Shown: positions 1 to 8,089 of the stretch, one piece after another
How the letters are laid out: each line of letters begins with the position of its first letter
Position numbering within the stretch: position 1 is the stretch's first letter
NCBI GenBank assembly: GCA_964522975.1
Contig: CAZFXK010000042.1
Coordinates: 1 to 18,817 of the forward strand
From: Bacteroides_E sp964522975
GTDB taxonomy: Bacteria; Bacteroidota; Bacteroidia; Bacteroidales; Bacteroidaceae
Length of the DNA stretch: 18,817 bases
Reading direction: 5' to 3'
Position numbers and translations under genes: made by a program
Notes under the pieces: generated by a model
Told to the model about the DNA's origin: nothing
Databases searched by the model: none
What the model saw: only the letters and a program-made list of their open reading frames with translations

Positions 1-12
1 GGCTCAGCTTAA

Positions 13-153
13 GGTAGAACAGAGGAATATGTAATTGTGTATCGCATTTCTATTTTGAATTACCTTAAAACATTTTTCAAGGAAATTATTAATGGTCGCC
101 GAGACTATGGAAATCTATTGCCAATGACAATTGGTATAGCAAACAAATATTAA
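13..153 (+). pseudogene. C-terminal remnant of an unrecognised protein
   Basis: Frame 1 is open from just after a TAA at 10-12 to a TAA at 151-153, giving about 46 residues and no early ATG. The translated tail (VIVYRISILNYLKTFF, then a basic NGRRDYGN stretch) looks like the end of a real protein rather than random sequence, and vaguely recalls the C-terminus of a family 2 glycosyltransferase. I cannot assign it. The in-frame stop at 10-12 means that either the upstream part sits in another frame or the gene is broken. The window edge prevents a decision. Confidence 0.3.
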
Positions 154-182
154 AAATCAATCCAATTTTAAGTAAAATTATA

Positions 183-208
183 GGAAAGCGGTGTAAAAAC
201 CGCTTTCC
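183..208. terminator. Perfect 10-bp hairpin, possible terminator
   Basis: GGAAAGCGGT at 183-192 and ACCGCTTTCC at 199-208 are exact reverse complements separated by a 6-base loop (GTAAAA). The hairpin lies 30 bases past the stop codon at 151-153 and before the acyltransferase remnant. There is no T tract on the + strand, so a rho-independent terminator is only plausible. The GC-rich stem stands out in AT-rich surroundings. It could also be an RNA-processing or recombination-related structure. Confidence 0.4.
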
Positions 209-237
209 ATATACTATATGCCAAAATTGGACACTAA

Positions 238-471
238 CGTATAGCACGTCGTAGAGGAGCCACTATTGGAGATGGTGTAAATATGCCAATCAGCTTAGCA
301 AAAAAAGCAAATAAAAATTTTAAAGTTGGAAATCACGTTTCCATACAAACTGATAAGATAGATTTACGTTCACCGGTAAAGATTGGTGATAATGTAATTA
401 TTGGTATTGATTCAGAAATAATAACTACTTCTCATAATATTGATTCTTTAGATTGGGAATATAAGTATTAA
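238..471 (+). pseudogene. Hexapeptide-repeat acyltransferase fragment
   Basis: The frame is open from just after a TAA at 235-237. It reads RRGATIGDGVNM, then repeat-like turns VGNHVSI and VKIGDNVIIG, then TTSHNID, the active-site-type region of left-handed beta-helix acyltransferases (WcaF/NodL/maltose-acetyltransferase group). Only about 77 residues are open, against about 180-220 in the family. The start and the C-terminal coil regions are missing. Homologues normally continue past the WEYKY end with more helix turns; here a TAA at 469-471 ends the frame 29 bases before wzx. I infer a dead O- or N-acyltransferase remnant. The ATG at 283 could start a 62-residue peptide, but that peptide would lack a complete fold. 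Confidence 0.6.
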
Positions 472-500
472 GAAAAGCTAAAAATATATAACCACATTGT

Positions 501-2033
501 ATGTCTTCAAATTTCAATAAAAATCGTATAGCTAAAAACACGGCACTGCTCTATGTGCGAATGCTCTTCACTATGTGGCTCAATCTCTATGCCACACGAT
601 TGGTGCTTGCCAATCTTGGAGTTTCCGATATGGGAGTGTATGGTGTAGTGGGCAGCATAGTTAGTATGTTTGCAGTGGTAACAGGAGGAATAACCAACTC
701 TGTTCAGCGATTTATCACTTATGAGATGGGGTGCAAAGATGGTGATGTTAATAAGGTGTTTTGTACCTCTATCAATGTTATTTTCTTATTCTCTGCTTTT
801 CTAATATTATTGCTAGAGATTGGTGGAGTGTGGGTGCTCAATAATTATGTAAAGATTCCTGAAGAAAGTCAAAATGCAGCTTTTTGGGTGTTTCAACTCA
901 GTGTACTCACCTGTATTATCAATATGATAGCCATTCCGTACAACTCGTTAATCATAGCGCATGAGAAGATGGATGCCTATGCGGTTATATCGGTGCTTCA
1001 AGTAGTGCTTACGTGTGGCGCAGCCTATTGCTTGTCGTTCTTTGACGATGATAGATTACTTATATATGCTATTATTATGGCAGTAATAGGATTGGTAATC
1101 CGCGTCATCTATCAGATATATTGCCGCATGAAATTTCCCGAATCAATCTATCATGCCGTACTCGACAAATCATTGATTGTAGATATGAGCAAGTTTATGG
1201 GAGCATCGTCGGTGTCGAGCATATTGCAGATGGTATCGTCACAAGGCATTACCTTCGTGATAAACTGGACATTTGGTGTGGCTCTAAATGCCGTTTACAA
1301 TATTGCTCTGCAACTGAAAAACTCAGTGATGTCGTTCTCGTTCAACCTTTTGAAGGCCATTCAGCCGCAGATAACGAAAACCTATGCTGAGGGAAATATA
1401 GAAACTCACTGCAAACTTGTTTTGTCGGGAGCAAAGATAGAGGCTTATTTAATATACTTCATCATGATGCCATTGCTCTGCAAGACCAATTATATAATGC
1501 ATCTATGGTTAGGCAACGTGCCTGAATACACTGTAGCTTTCACTCGCTGCACCATATTCTTATCGCTTACCTATGCCATCTTCGAACCTATCCGTACTGC
1601 CGTAATGGCAACAGGCAATATAACGCGTTTTACCATTATCCCTGAAGCGCTCTACATCTTGGTGCTACCCATTTGCTATGGTCTGTATCTCTTAGACCCC
1701 AATCCCGTCTGGATGATAATGGCAATAGTCGGTACCGATGTTGCAGTGTGCGGTGTGCGAGTTTATTATGCCCTGAAGGTTAGTGCACTAACGCTCTCAT
1801 CACTCGTTAAAGAAACTTTTGCCCCCTGCGCCCTCGTGGCTCTGTTGTCTATGGCAGCCTGCTATGCTGTCAACCTGCTATGCCCCGACACCATCCTTGG
1901 ACTCATCGCTCTGCTATGTTTCAATAGCATAGTGCTATGTGCTATAATCTTATTTTGTGGAATAAACAGTAGCGAGCGAAATGTCCTTAACATGACGATG
2001 AAGAAAGCAATGGAGATTATACATAAACGATAA
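501..2033 (+). CDS. wzx: Wzx-type lipid-linked oligosaccharide flippase
   Basis: This is a 510-residue integral membrane protein with about 12 to 14 hydrophobic segments across its length. That matches the size and pattern of MATE/MOP-superfamily polysaccharide transporters. The N-terminal part (NTALLYVRMLF, then YATRLVLANLGVSDMGVYG at about 30-48 and an SVQRF motif near 68) is typical of Bacteroidales Wzx proteins. It would move undecaprenyl-diphosphate-linked repeat units across the inner membrane for polymerisation by Wzy. The ATG at 501 is chosen because the conserved N-terminus begins directly after it; no clear Shine-Dalgarno precedes it, as is usual in this phylum. The 3' half is less AT-rich than the next gene, which suggests a different origin for the downstream segment. 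Confidence 0.9.
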   Translation: MSSNFNKNRIAKNTALLYVRMLFTMWLNLYATRLVLANLGVSDMGVYGVVGSIVSMFAVVTGGITNSVQRFITYEMGCKDGDVNKVFCTSINVIFLFSAFLILLLEIGGVWVLNNYVKIPEESQNAAFWVFQLSVLTCIINMIAIPYNSLIIAHEKMDAYAVISVLQVVLTCGAAYCLSFFDDDRLLIYAIIMAVIGLVIRVIYQIYCRMKFPESIYHAVLDKSLIVDMSKFMGASSVSSILQMVSSQGITFVINWTFGVALNAVYNIALQLKNSVMSFSFNLLKAIQPQITKTYAEGNIETHCKLVLSGAKIEAYLIYFIMMPLLCKTNYIMHLWLGNVPEYTVAFTRCTIFLSLTYAIFEPIRTAVMATGNITRFTIIPEALYILVLPICYGLYLLDPNPVWMIMAIVGTDVAVCGVRVYYALKVSALTLSSLVKETFAPCALVALLSMAACYAVNLLCPDTILGLIALLCFNSIVLCAIILFCGINSSERNVLNMTMKKAMEIIHKR

Positions 2034-2062
2034 AAAATATTTATATATAAGTGTCATTTAAA

Positions 2063-3325
2063 ATGGAAAAAAAAACAAAAGTTTTAATATCGCATCCTAG
2101 TGGTAATGCAAATACGAATGCTGTTGTTAGGGGACTTTATGCAAAAGGAATTCTTCATAGATTTATTACATCAGTTGCCGTTTTTAAAAATAAATACTAT
2201 TATAAGTATTTAGATAAACCTTTTATAAAAGAAATACTCAAACGTACATTTCCAACTTATCTTGATAAATATATGCTTTTATATCCATTTAAAGCGTTAT
2301 GTAATCAAATTTTTAGTAAAATGCACTTTTATTCTTTAGTGAATAAAGAAAATAGTATTTTTTCTTCTTATAAAGTATGTAAATATATAGATAAAAAAAC
2401 ATCAAAATATCTTATTAAACACTTGAATGAAATTGATTCTGTTTATTGTTACGAAGATGTCGCATTAAATACTTTCAAAAAGGCAAAAGAAAAAAAAGTG
2501 ATATGCTTATATGATTTACCTATAGGGTATTGGCGATATATGAGAAATCTTCTTAAAGAAGAAATAGAAAAAAATCCAGAGTGGGCAGTTACGTTGGGAG
2601 GATTAACGGATTCAGAGAAAAAAACAAAGATAAAAGACGAAGAACTACGTTTAGCTGATGTAATATATGTAGCTAGTAGTTTTACAAAAAAATCATTAAA
2701 TCTCTATCCTGGAATACTATCAAAAATAATAGTAATACCATATGGATTTCCTCCCATAAATAAAAATAGACAATTATTACCAATAAACAACCGAAAAATA
2801 AAACTATTATATGTTGGTGGCCTATCTCAAAGAAAAGGTATTTCTTATCTTTTTAAGGCTCTAGAAAATTTGAATGATAAGTTTACTTTATCTATTATTG
2901 GAAGTGGAAATATTGAAAATTGTAAGATTTTAAAAGATAATTTGAATAAATATAATTATTTAGGGACAATGCCACATGATAAAGTTTTAGAAATTATGGC
3001 ACAAAATGATATAATGGTTTTTCCTTCTTTATTTGAAGGCTTTGGATTAGTTATAACGGAATCAATGTCTCAAGGTACACCTGTAATAACGACAGATCGA
3101 ACTTGTGGTCCTGATATTATTACAGATGGGGATGATGGATGGATTGTTGATGCAGGCTCTGAAAAATCAATAAGAGATAAGTTACTATATCTATATAATA
3201 ATCAAAATGAAATAATTTCTGCTGGAAAACATGCAATGTTAACAGCCTCTAAAAGACCATGGAAAAAATATGAGGAAGAAATAACGGATTCTATAAATCT
3301 TTTTAGAAATAATAATGCTAGATAA
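2063..3325 (+). CDS. GT4-family glycosyltransferase
   Basis: A GT-B-fold retaining glycosyltransferase of about 420 residues, probably adding one sugar to the lipid-linked repeat unit at the cytoplasmic face. The C-terminal nucleotide-sugar domain is clear: LLYVGGLSQRKG near residue 252, and FEGFGLVITE with the family's E-x7-E pair (E329 and E337, counted from a GTG at 2051), followed by SQGTPVITT. An acceptor-domain LPIGYWR motif lies near 156. A GTG at 2051 would add four residues; I prefer the ATG at 2063 because MEKKTKVLISHP is a normal start. The sequence is much more AT-rich than wzx upstream and than the GT fragment at 3659-4513, which is its paralogue. It overlaps the next reading frame by 11 bases. 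Confidence 0.85.
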   Translation: MEKKTKVLISHPSGNANTNAVVRGLYAKGILHRFITSVAVFKNKYYYKYLDKPFIKEILKRTFPTYLDKYMLLYPFKALCNQIFSKMHFYSLVNKENSIFSSYKVCKYIDKKTSKYLIKHLNEIDSVYCYEDVALNTFKKAKEKKVICLYDLPIGYWRYMRNLLKEEIEKNPEWAVTLGGLTDSEKKTKIKDEELRLADVIYVASSFTKKSLNLYPGILSKIIVIPYGFPPINKNRQLLPINNRKIKLLYVGGLSQRKGISYLFKALENLNDKFTLSIIGSGNIENCKILKDNLNKYNYLGTMPHDKVLEIMAQNDIMVFPSLFEGFGLVITESMSQGTPVITTDRTCGPDIITDGDDGWIVDAGSEKSIRDKLLYLYNNQNEIISAGKHAMLTASKRPWKKYEEEITDSINLFRNNNAR

Positions 3326-3761
3326 AAATACTAATAAAACAATAAGAAAGTGCTTTTGGATATTTTTCTTCTTTGTTTTAACAGAAGGAATTTTTAGAAG
3401 ATGGCTTTTGCCAGGAATGAGCAATGTATTTCTTGTTATAAGAGATCCATTTGTTATATATGCTGTATTTCTTGGGATAAAAAGAGGATTATTAAATGAT
3501 ATTCCTCCAAAAATTATGATGGTATTAGGAATCTTAAGCTTTATGTCAACTTTAGCTTTTGGTCATGGTAACATTATAGTCGCTATTTATGGTGTTAGAA
3601 TTATATTCTTTTATTTTCCTTTTATTTATATATGTAGCAAAGTTTTGAACAGATATGATGTAATGAAGATACTAGTTATTTTACGTTTACCGAGGCTAAA
3701 AAATATGGTATCAAATGTATCTATGAGTTGCCAATCGGTTATTGGCGAGCCAAAGAGGTGA
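3315..3761 (+). pseudogene. Truncated Wzy-like O-antigen polymerase/ligase (N-terminus only)
   Basis: The first 119 or so residues are hydrophobic and look like the start of an O-antigen polymerase/ligase-type protein: FVLTEGIFRRWLLPG at about 21-34, RDPFVIYA, a TM segment near 68-84, then IYGVRIIFFYFPFIYICSKV. After NRYDVMKI (ending near 3671) the frame is no longer native: the last 29 codons run out of frame through sequence that encodes a glycosyltransferase in another frame. Intact family members have about 400 to 450 residues, so about 70 percent is missing, including all later membrane helices and the periplasmic loop. It starts inside the preceding GT gene and shares its AT-rich composition, so both appear to belong to one imported segment. 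Not expected to polymerise anything; the intact Wzy at 4517 would serve. Confidence 0.8.
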
Positions 3762-4513
3762 TTCTAGGCGAGCAGACTAAGATACATCCCGAATGGGAAC
3801 CAACCATGGGAGTGGCAGCCGAAAATAAAGACAAACTGAAACGCAAAGACCTTGAAATATCGCTGGCCGACTTAATGATTGTGCCGAGCGATTTTGTAAA
3901 GCATACATTAGATTATTATCCAAGCGTATTGCCACCGATAGAAATAGTACAATATGGCGCTCCTGCAACAGATGTTACTACTCTGACAGACAAAGGGCAA
4001 AATAAAAAGTTACAACTTCTCTATTGTGGCAGTCTGTCACAGCGTAAAGGATTGGCAGATGTGTTTACTGTTGTTGAGCAGATAAAAGATATTGCCGAAC
4101 TCACAGTTATTGGTGGTGGCGCAATAGATAAGTGTACCCCTCTGCGTGAAGGATTAGCAAAAGTGAAATACATTCCCAGTGTGTCACAGGATGAATTATT
4201 GCAAATAATGCAGAAGAAGGATATTTTCTTTTTCCCATCTCATTTTGAAGGTTTCGCTCTCGTGGTGTTCGATGCGATGTCGCAAGGTTTGCCTTTGCTC
4301 ACCACAAAAGTAACAAGTGGTCCAATTGTTGATGGTTTCGATGGATGGATAGTGAAACCTGGCGATATAGATTCAATGGTAGCAATAGTGCGTAATCTTA
4401 ATGACAATCGCAGTGAGATAACGGCTTGCTCGCGTAATGCCATTCAAACCGCAGCCAAAAACTCATGGGCAGAATATCAAAATAGCTTAGTTGAGAAGAT
4501 TAAATCTATATAA
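3659..4513 (+). pseudogene. GT4 glycosyltransferase lacking its N-terminal domain
   Basis: In frame 2, open from a TGA at 3656-3658, the sequence reads CNEDTSYFTFTEAKK, then IYELPIGYWR, and continues as a good GT4 C-terminal half: LLYCGSLSQRKG, then HFEGFALVVFD and MSQGLPLLTT. It aligns residue for residue with the GT at 2063-3325 from that protein's residue 133 onward, so about 130 N-terminal residues are absent. In the E-x7-E position the second acidic residue is Asp (EGFALVVFD), a departure from the usual Glu. The first possible starts (TTG at 3728, or in-frame ATGs near 3806) leave less than a full domain, so I call it a pseudogene, although a 261-residue product is possible. Composition resembles wzx rather than the AT-rich segment before it. 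Confidence 0.75.
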
Positions 4514-4516
4514 ATT

Positions 4517-6067
4517 ATGTTCACCAAACAACCCACAACGAATATATCAATCATAAAGAAGTCACTACTGATGCTTCTTGGTTTTTGTAGTGCTTTAGAA
4601 ATATTGTTTTTTCCATCAATAGCTAATGTGGTGGGGTGCGCCGTTAGTTTTGCCAGCACATTCATGTTCTACAAATATGTTTTTAATATTCAAACCATCC
4701 GAAGTTATCCGTTAACCTTCATTGCTGTTTTGGGATTGTTTTTCTTTATGTATCTCCCTGTGCTCATCACTCTTATGGATGGCAATGAGGTGAGCCACGA
4801 TATGTATAATCCCATTGCCACCTACCTGTGGCAATTGCTTTATTTCGTCCTCACTATTGTCTCTTTTCGCTTGGCAGCACGAATATCAAAGAAGCATCAT
4901 GGATTAAACAAATTCCTCAACAGATGGGGCTATTTCAAACTGCCTACGCAACGGCAACTATGGGCGCTTGGTTTTATGGGCTGGATATTTAAGTTCGGAC
5001 TTATGTCGCAGCAAGGTAGCGGACAAGAGGTGGTATCAGCTGCGGGTACATTGAGCATGTTCTCTATGTTTATCTATTCTCCAATCCTTATTCTTTTCTT
5101 GCCATTGATGGGCGGTAAGCCAAGTAATGGCATGGTGAATAAGTTTGTGTATACTTATATTGGTTTTCTGTGTATTTTCCTCGTTGCGACAAATAGTCGT
5201 TCACAGATGCTGTCGGCCTTTGTGGTATTTGCATTCTGCTATCTTCTCACTAAAATATATGAGGGTGGCACAAAGGTATTCTTCACTGTGAAGAAACTTA
5301 TTATTGCTGTATTTGCTGTATTTGTAATTACTGGTCCAATGTCTGATATGGGTATTGCGATGCTTGCCACTCGTGGTGTGCGTGGAGATATGGGCTTTAG
5401 TGAATTGCTCTCCGAGACTCTTAATACCTATATGGATAAAGATAAATTAAATGCCTACAAAAAAGTACTTGCAGATGACAAAGCTGAGGATAATGTTTCA
5501 AACTCTTTGGAATGGAATGAGGATTATTGCTCTAACATATTTTTTGCTCGTTTGTGCAACTATCGTGTGGCAGACGGCACCATTTTTCATGCAGAGAGAG
5601 CAGGTTTCGGCAATTCGAGAATGTTTGGCGACTTTGTAGACCATATAAAAATGATGTTTCCTGGTCCTATCTACTCTGTATTGTTCGATGAAGAGAAAAA
5701 CGTGAAACGTTATAACTATTCGCCGATGGATTTCCTTTATTCATTAAGTTATTCGGGTCAGATATTTCCCGGCTTCCGTGTGGGTGGCGACGTAGGTCTC
5801 GGTCTTGCCACCTTTGGTGTGGCTTTTTTCTTGTTAATGGTTGTAGTCTACACTCTGGAATTCTTTTTTTTCAATAGCATGACTATTGTTAGAAACGGAA
5901 AATTAGTGTTCTCATTCTTCGTGTTGCTGAGTATATACTACACTTTTTTTTTAGACCTAACAGTAGCCAGTGGTATTATTGGTCATATCATTTATTTGGT
6001 GTGGGGATTTTGGTGGAATCTATTGTGGCTGTTGTTAGTCTATCGAATTGTTCTAAAAATTTTCTAA
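4517..6067 (+). CDS. wzy: Wzy-type repeat-unit polymerase
   Basis: A 516-residue protein with roughly a dozen hydrophobic segments and one long hydrophilic stretch at about residues 290-400 that would form a periplasmic loop, the usual Wzy architecture. The segment VATNSRSQMLSAFVVF near 225 resembles the Bacteroidales oligosaccharide repeat-unit polymerase group. Wzy joins flipped undecaprenyl-linked units into a chain at the periplasmic face. It begins three bases after the stop of the truncated GT4, so the two were probably co-translated before that gene was damaged. Wzy families are poorly conserved in sequence, so the call rests on topology, length, context beside Wzx, and this resemblance. 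It is the only intact polymerase seen here. Confidence 0.8.
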   Translation: MFTKQPTTNISIIKKSLLMLLGFCSALEILFFPSIANVVGCAVSFASTFMFYKYVFNIQTIRSYPLTFIAVLGLFFFMYLPVLITLMDGNEVSHDMYNPIATYLWQLLYFVLTIVSFRLAARISKKHHGLNKFLNRWGYFKLPTQRQLWALGFMGWIFKFGLMSQQGSGQEVVSAAGTLSMFSMFIYSPILILFLPLMGGKPSNGMVNKFVYTYIGFLCIFLVATNSRSQMLSAFVVFAFCYLLTKIYEGGTKVFFTVKKLIIAVFAVFVITGPMSDMGIAMLATRGVRGDMGFSELLSETLNTYMDKDKLNAYKKVLADDKAEDNVSNSLEWNEDYCSNIFFARLCNYRVADGTIFHAERAGFGNSRMFGDFVDHIKMMFPGPIYSVLFDEEKNVKRYNYSPMDFLYSLSYSGQIFPGFRVGGDVGLGLATFGVAFFLLMVVVYTLEFFFFNSMTIVRNGKLVFSFFVLLSIYYTFFLDLTVASGIIGHIIYLVWGFWWNLLWLLLVYRIVLKIF

Positions 6068-6083
6068 TTTTACCCATTAATTT

Positions 6084-7088
6084 ATGCAACGCATACAATA
6101 TATCGACACATTGAAGGGGGTGGCCATTATACTTGTGATAATGGGACACTTGATGGACAAGAGTTTCTGCAATGGAAACCAATTTATCTCTACCTTTATC
6201 TATTCGTTTCACATGCCCCTGTTTATGTTTCTCAGTGGTATGTTTGCCTACAAGCACCAAGAGCAGCTACAGTTGGGTGGTTTCAAGACGTTTCTCTATG
6301 CCAAGGTGCAGCGGATTGTGCTACCATTTGTTATGATTGGCGGCTGTTTCAGTGCAATGTACTATGGCAGCATAATGCAGTTCTTCTCTGTGAGCGGCCA
6401 TTCAGGTTATTGGTATCTGCCGGCATTGTTCTATGGTCAGATAATTGGATTTTTTATTTATCTTGCCACCAAACGCTTCAATGGTTCTCGCTATTCGTTG
6501 CTCATTGATGGTGTCTCCATTATAGCAGTATGGGTGGTCATCAACATCTTGTATCTAAAGACCTCAATAGGAGATTATCTGCCATTCTATCTTGCTTTTG
6601 CCAAAATGTTTCTCTATTTCATGCTTGGTAGCATGATGATAAAGCACGAGATTCTTCATCGCATAATGCGCTCCAACTTGTCCTTCACCGCTAGCTTGGC
6701 AATGTATGCGGTGCTGATGATATACAAAGAGCAAACCTCGAACGTGATAAACATCAATCTCACAGGTTTCCCTGCAATAGTTATATTAATACAAATGTTT
6801 GAAAATGTTAAATTCGAGCAGAAGAGCATTCTCACCACATTTGGTGTTAACTCGCTTGAGATTTATGTGTTCCACTATTTTCTTTTACCCAATTTCTTGG
6901 GCCTCGACATCCTTACAAGTATGGTAAAACCAAATGCAACATACTTGCTCACTTCGGGTAACTTTATCGTCTATATGACCGTCACCGCCCTGATTAGCAT
7001 CGTGATAGCCTACGCATGCATAGCGATTTCAAAAGTAATAAAACATAGCCATGTATTGGCACTATTGTGCTTTGGCATAAAAAAATAA
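6084..7088 (+). CDS. Acyltransferase-3 family membrane O-acyltransferase
   Basis: This 334-residue membrane protein opens with the acyltransferase-3 signature: QRIQYIDTLKGVAIILVIMG followed by His22, the conserved family histidine, with Asp8 and Lys11 before it. A second family motif, SFHMPLFMFLSG, lies near 41-52. About ten hydrophobic segments follow. Family members (OafA/WecH type) use cytoplasmic acetyl-CoA to acetylate sugars of a surface glycan. Length is normal and no disruption is visible. It sits 16 bases after wzy and 17 before the next GT, consistent with one transcript. The acyl group and sugar position cannot be read from sequence. Confidence 0.85.
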   Translation: MQRIQYIDTLKGVAIILVIMGHLMDKSFCNGNQFISTFIYSFHMPLFMFLSGMFAYKHQEQLQLGGFKTFLYAKVQRIVLPFVMIGGCFSAMYYGSIMQFFSVSGHSGYWYLPALFYGQIIGFFIYLATKRFNGSRYSLLIDGVSIIAVWVVINILYLKTSIGDYLPFYLAFAKMFLYFMLGSMMIKHEILHRIMRSNLSFTASLAMYAVLMIYKEQTSNVININLTGFPAIVILIQMFENVKFEQKSILTTFGVNSLEIYVFHYFLLPNFLGLDILTSMVKPNATYLLTSGNFIVYMTVTALISIVIAYACIAISKVIKHSHVLALLCFGIKK

Positions 7089-7105
7089 ATAATTAAACCT
7101 AACGA

Positions 7106-8089
7106 ATGAAAGTTTTATTCATATATCGTAATCCGGCTATGGGTTTTAGTATCGGTAAGGTGTTTCATACCATAGAGCAGGAAATGAAAAAATATGCAGA
7201 GGTAGACTCTATTTATCTGCCAATACCAAATTACAAGCCCATAGGATTATGGCGTAATATAATGGCAGCGCGAAAAGCAGTAAAGGCAAAGCATTATGAC
7301 ATAGTGCACATCACCGGCGCTGAGCATTATCTTATACCTTTTCTCAGAGGACAGAAGGTGGTGGTTACGGTGCACGATCTGGGGCATTATTTTACTATCA
7401 ACAAGATAAAAAGTTCCTTTTATTGGGTAAGAAATATTTTGCCTCTAAAAATGGCAGATTCAGTTGTTGCAATATCAAAATTTGCAAAAGAAGAGATACT
7501 CAAGACTATCTCTATAAAAAATATTATTGTTGTGCCTGATGCTTTAAGTGAGGAATTTGTTTCAATGCCTAAATTATTTTGTGATAATAACCCTTGTATT
7601 CTACATGTAGGAACCAGACCTCATAAAAATTTAAAAAGAACTATAAAGGCTTTAGAAGGGATAAAATGTAGTTTAATAATAGTAGGAAAAATAGATATAG
7701 AAACAAAGGAACTTTTAGATATTACAAAAATAGAATATAAAAATTATATAAATATATCAGATGAAGAATTACTTGGTCTTTATAAAAACGCAGATATTAT
7801 AAATTTTCCATCAACGCATGAAGGTTTTGGCATGCCTATTATTGAAGGACAGTCAATAGGTAGAGTTGTTATAACTTCTAATTTAGAACCAATGAAAAGT
7901 GTTGCAGGAAATGATAATGCTGTTTTTTGTAATCCATTTGATATTTCATCAATAAGAAAGGCATATTTAAAAGTCTTGTCCGATAATAATTTTAGAAAAA
8001 GAATTATTGAAAAAGGCTTAATTAATGCAGCAAGATATATCCCCGAAAATATAACAAAACAATATTATAATATATATAGGTCTTTATGA
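7106..8089 (+). CDS. GT4-family glycosyltransferase (mosaic composition)
   Basis: A 327-residue GT-B glycosyltransferase. The N-terminal domain includes YDIVHITGAEHYLIP and VVVTVHDLGHYF (about 64-96); the C-terminal donor domain includes ILHVGTRPHKNLKR (about 165-178), and HEGFGMPIIE carries the E-x7-E pair (E239, E247). It resembles mannosyltransferase-like GT4 enzymes, but donor and linkage cannot be deduced. Base composition changes inside the gene: the first 300 bases or so are moderately GC-rich, while everything after about 7430 is strongly AT-rich, although the reading frame stays intact. This suggests an intragenic recombination joint near residue 100-110. Its TGA overlaps the ATG of the aldolase gene (ATGA at 8086-8089), so translation is probably coupled. 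Confidence 0.85.
   Translation: MKVLFIYRNPAMGFSIGKVFHTIEQEMKKYAEVDSIYLPIPNYKPIGLWRNIMAARKAVKAKHYDIVHITGAEHYLIPFLRGQKVVVTVHDLGHYFTINKIKSSFYWVRNILPLKMADSVVAISKFAKEEILKTISIKNIIVVPDALSEEFVSMPKLFCDNNPCILHVGTRPHKNLKRTIKALEGIKCSLIIVGKIDIETKELLDITKIEYKNYINISDEELLGLYKNADIINFPSTHEGFGMPIIEGQSIGRVVITSNLEPMKSVAGNDNAVFCNPFDISSIRKAYLKVLSDNNFRKRIIEKGLINAARYIPENITKQYYNIYRSL

Noticed and set aside
1121..1390. 89-codon open frame on the + strand inside wzx
   Set aside because: It lies wholly within the clearly coding wzx frame, has no recognisable motif, and reads like a frame shadow.
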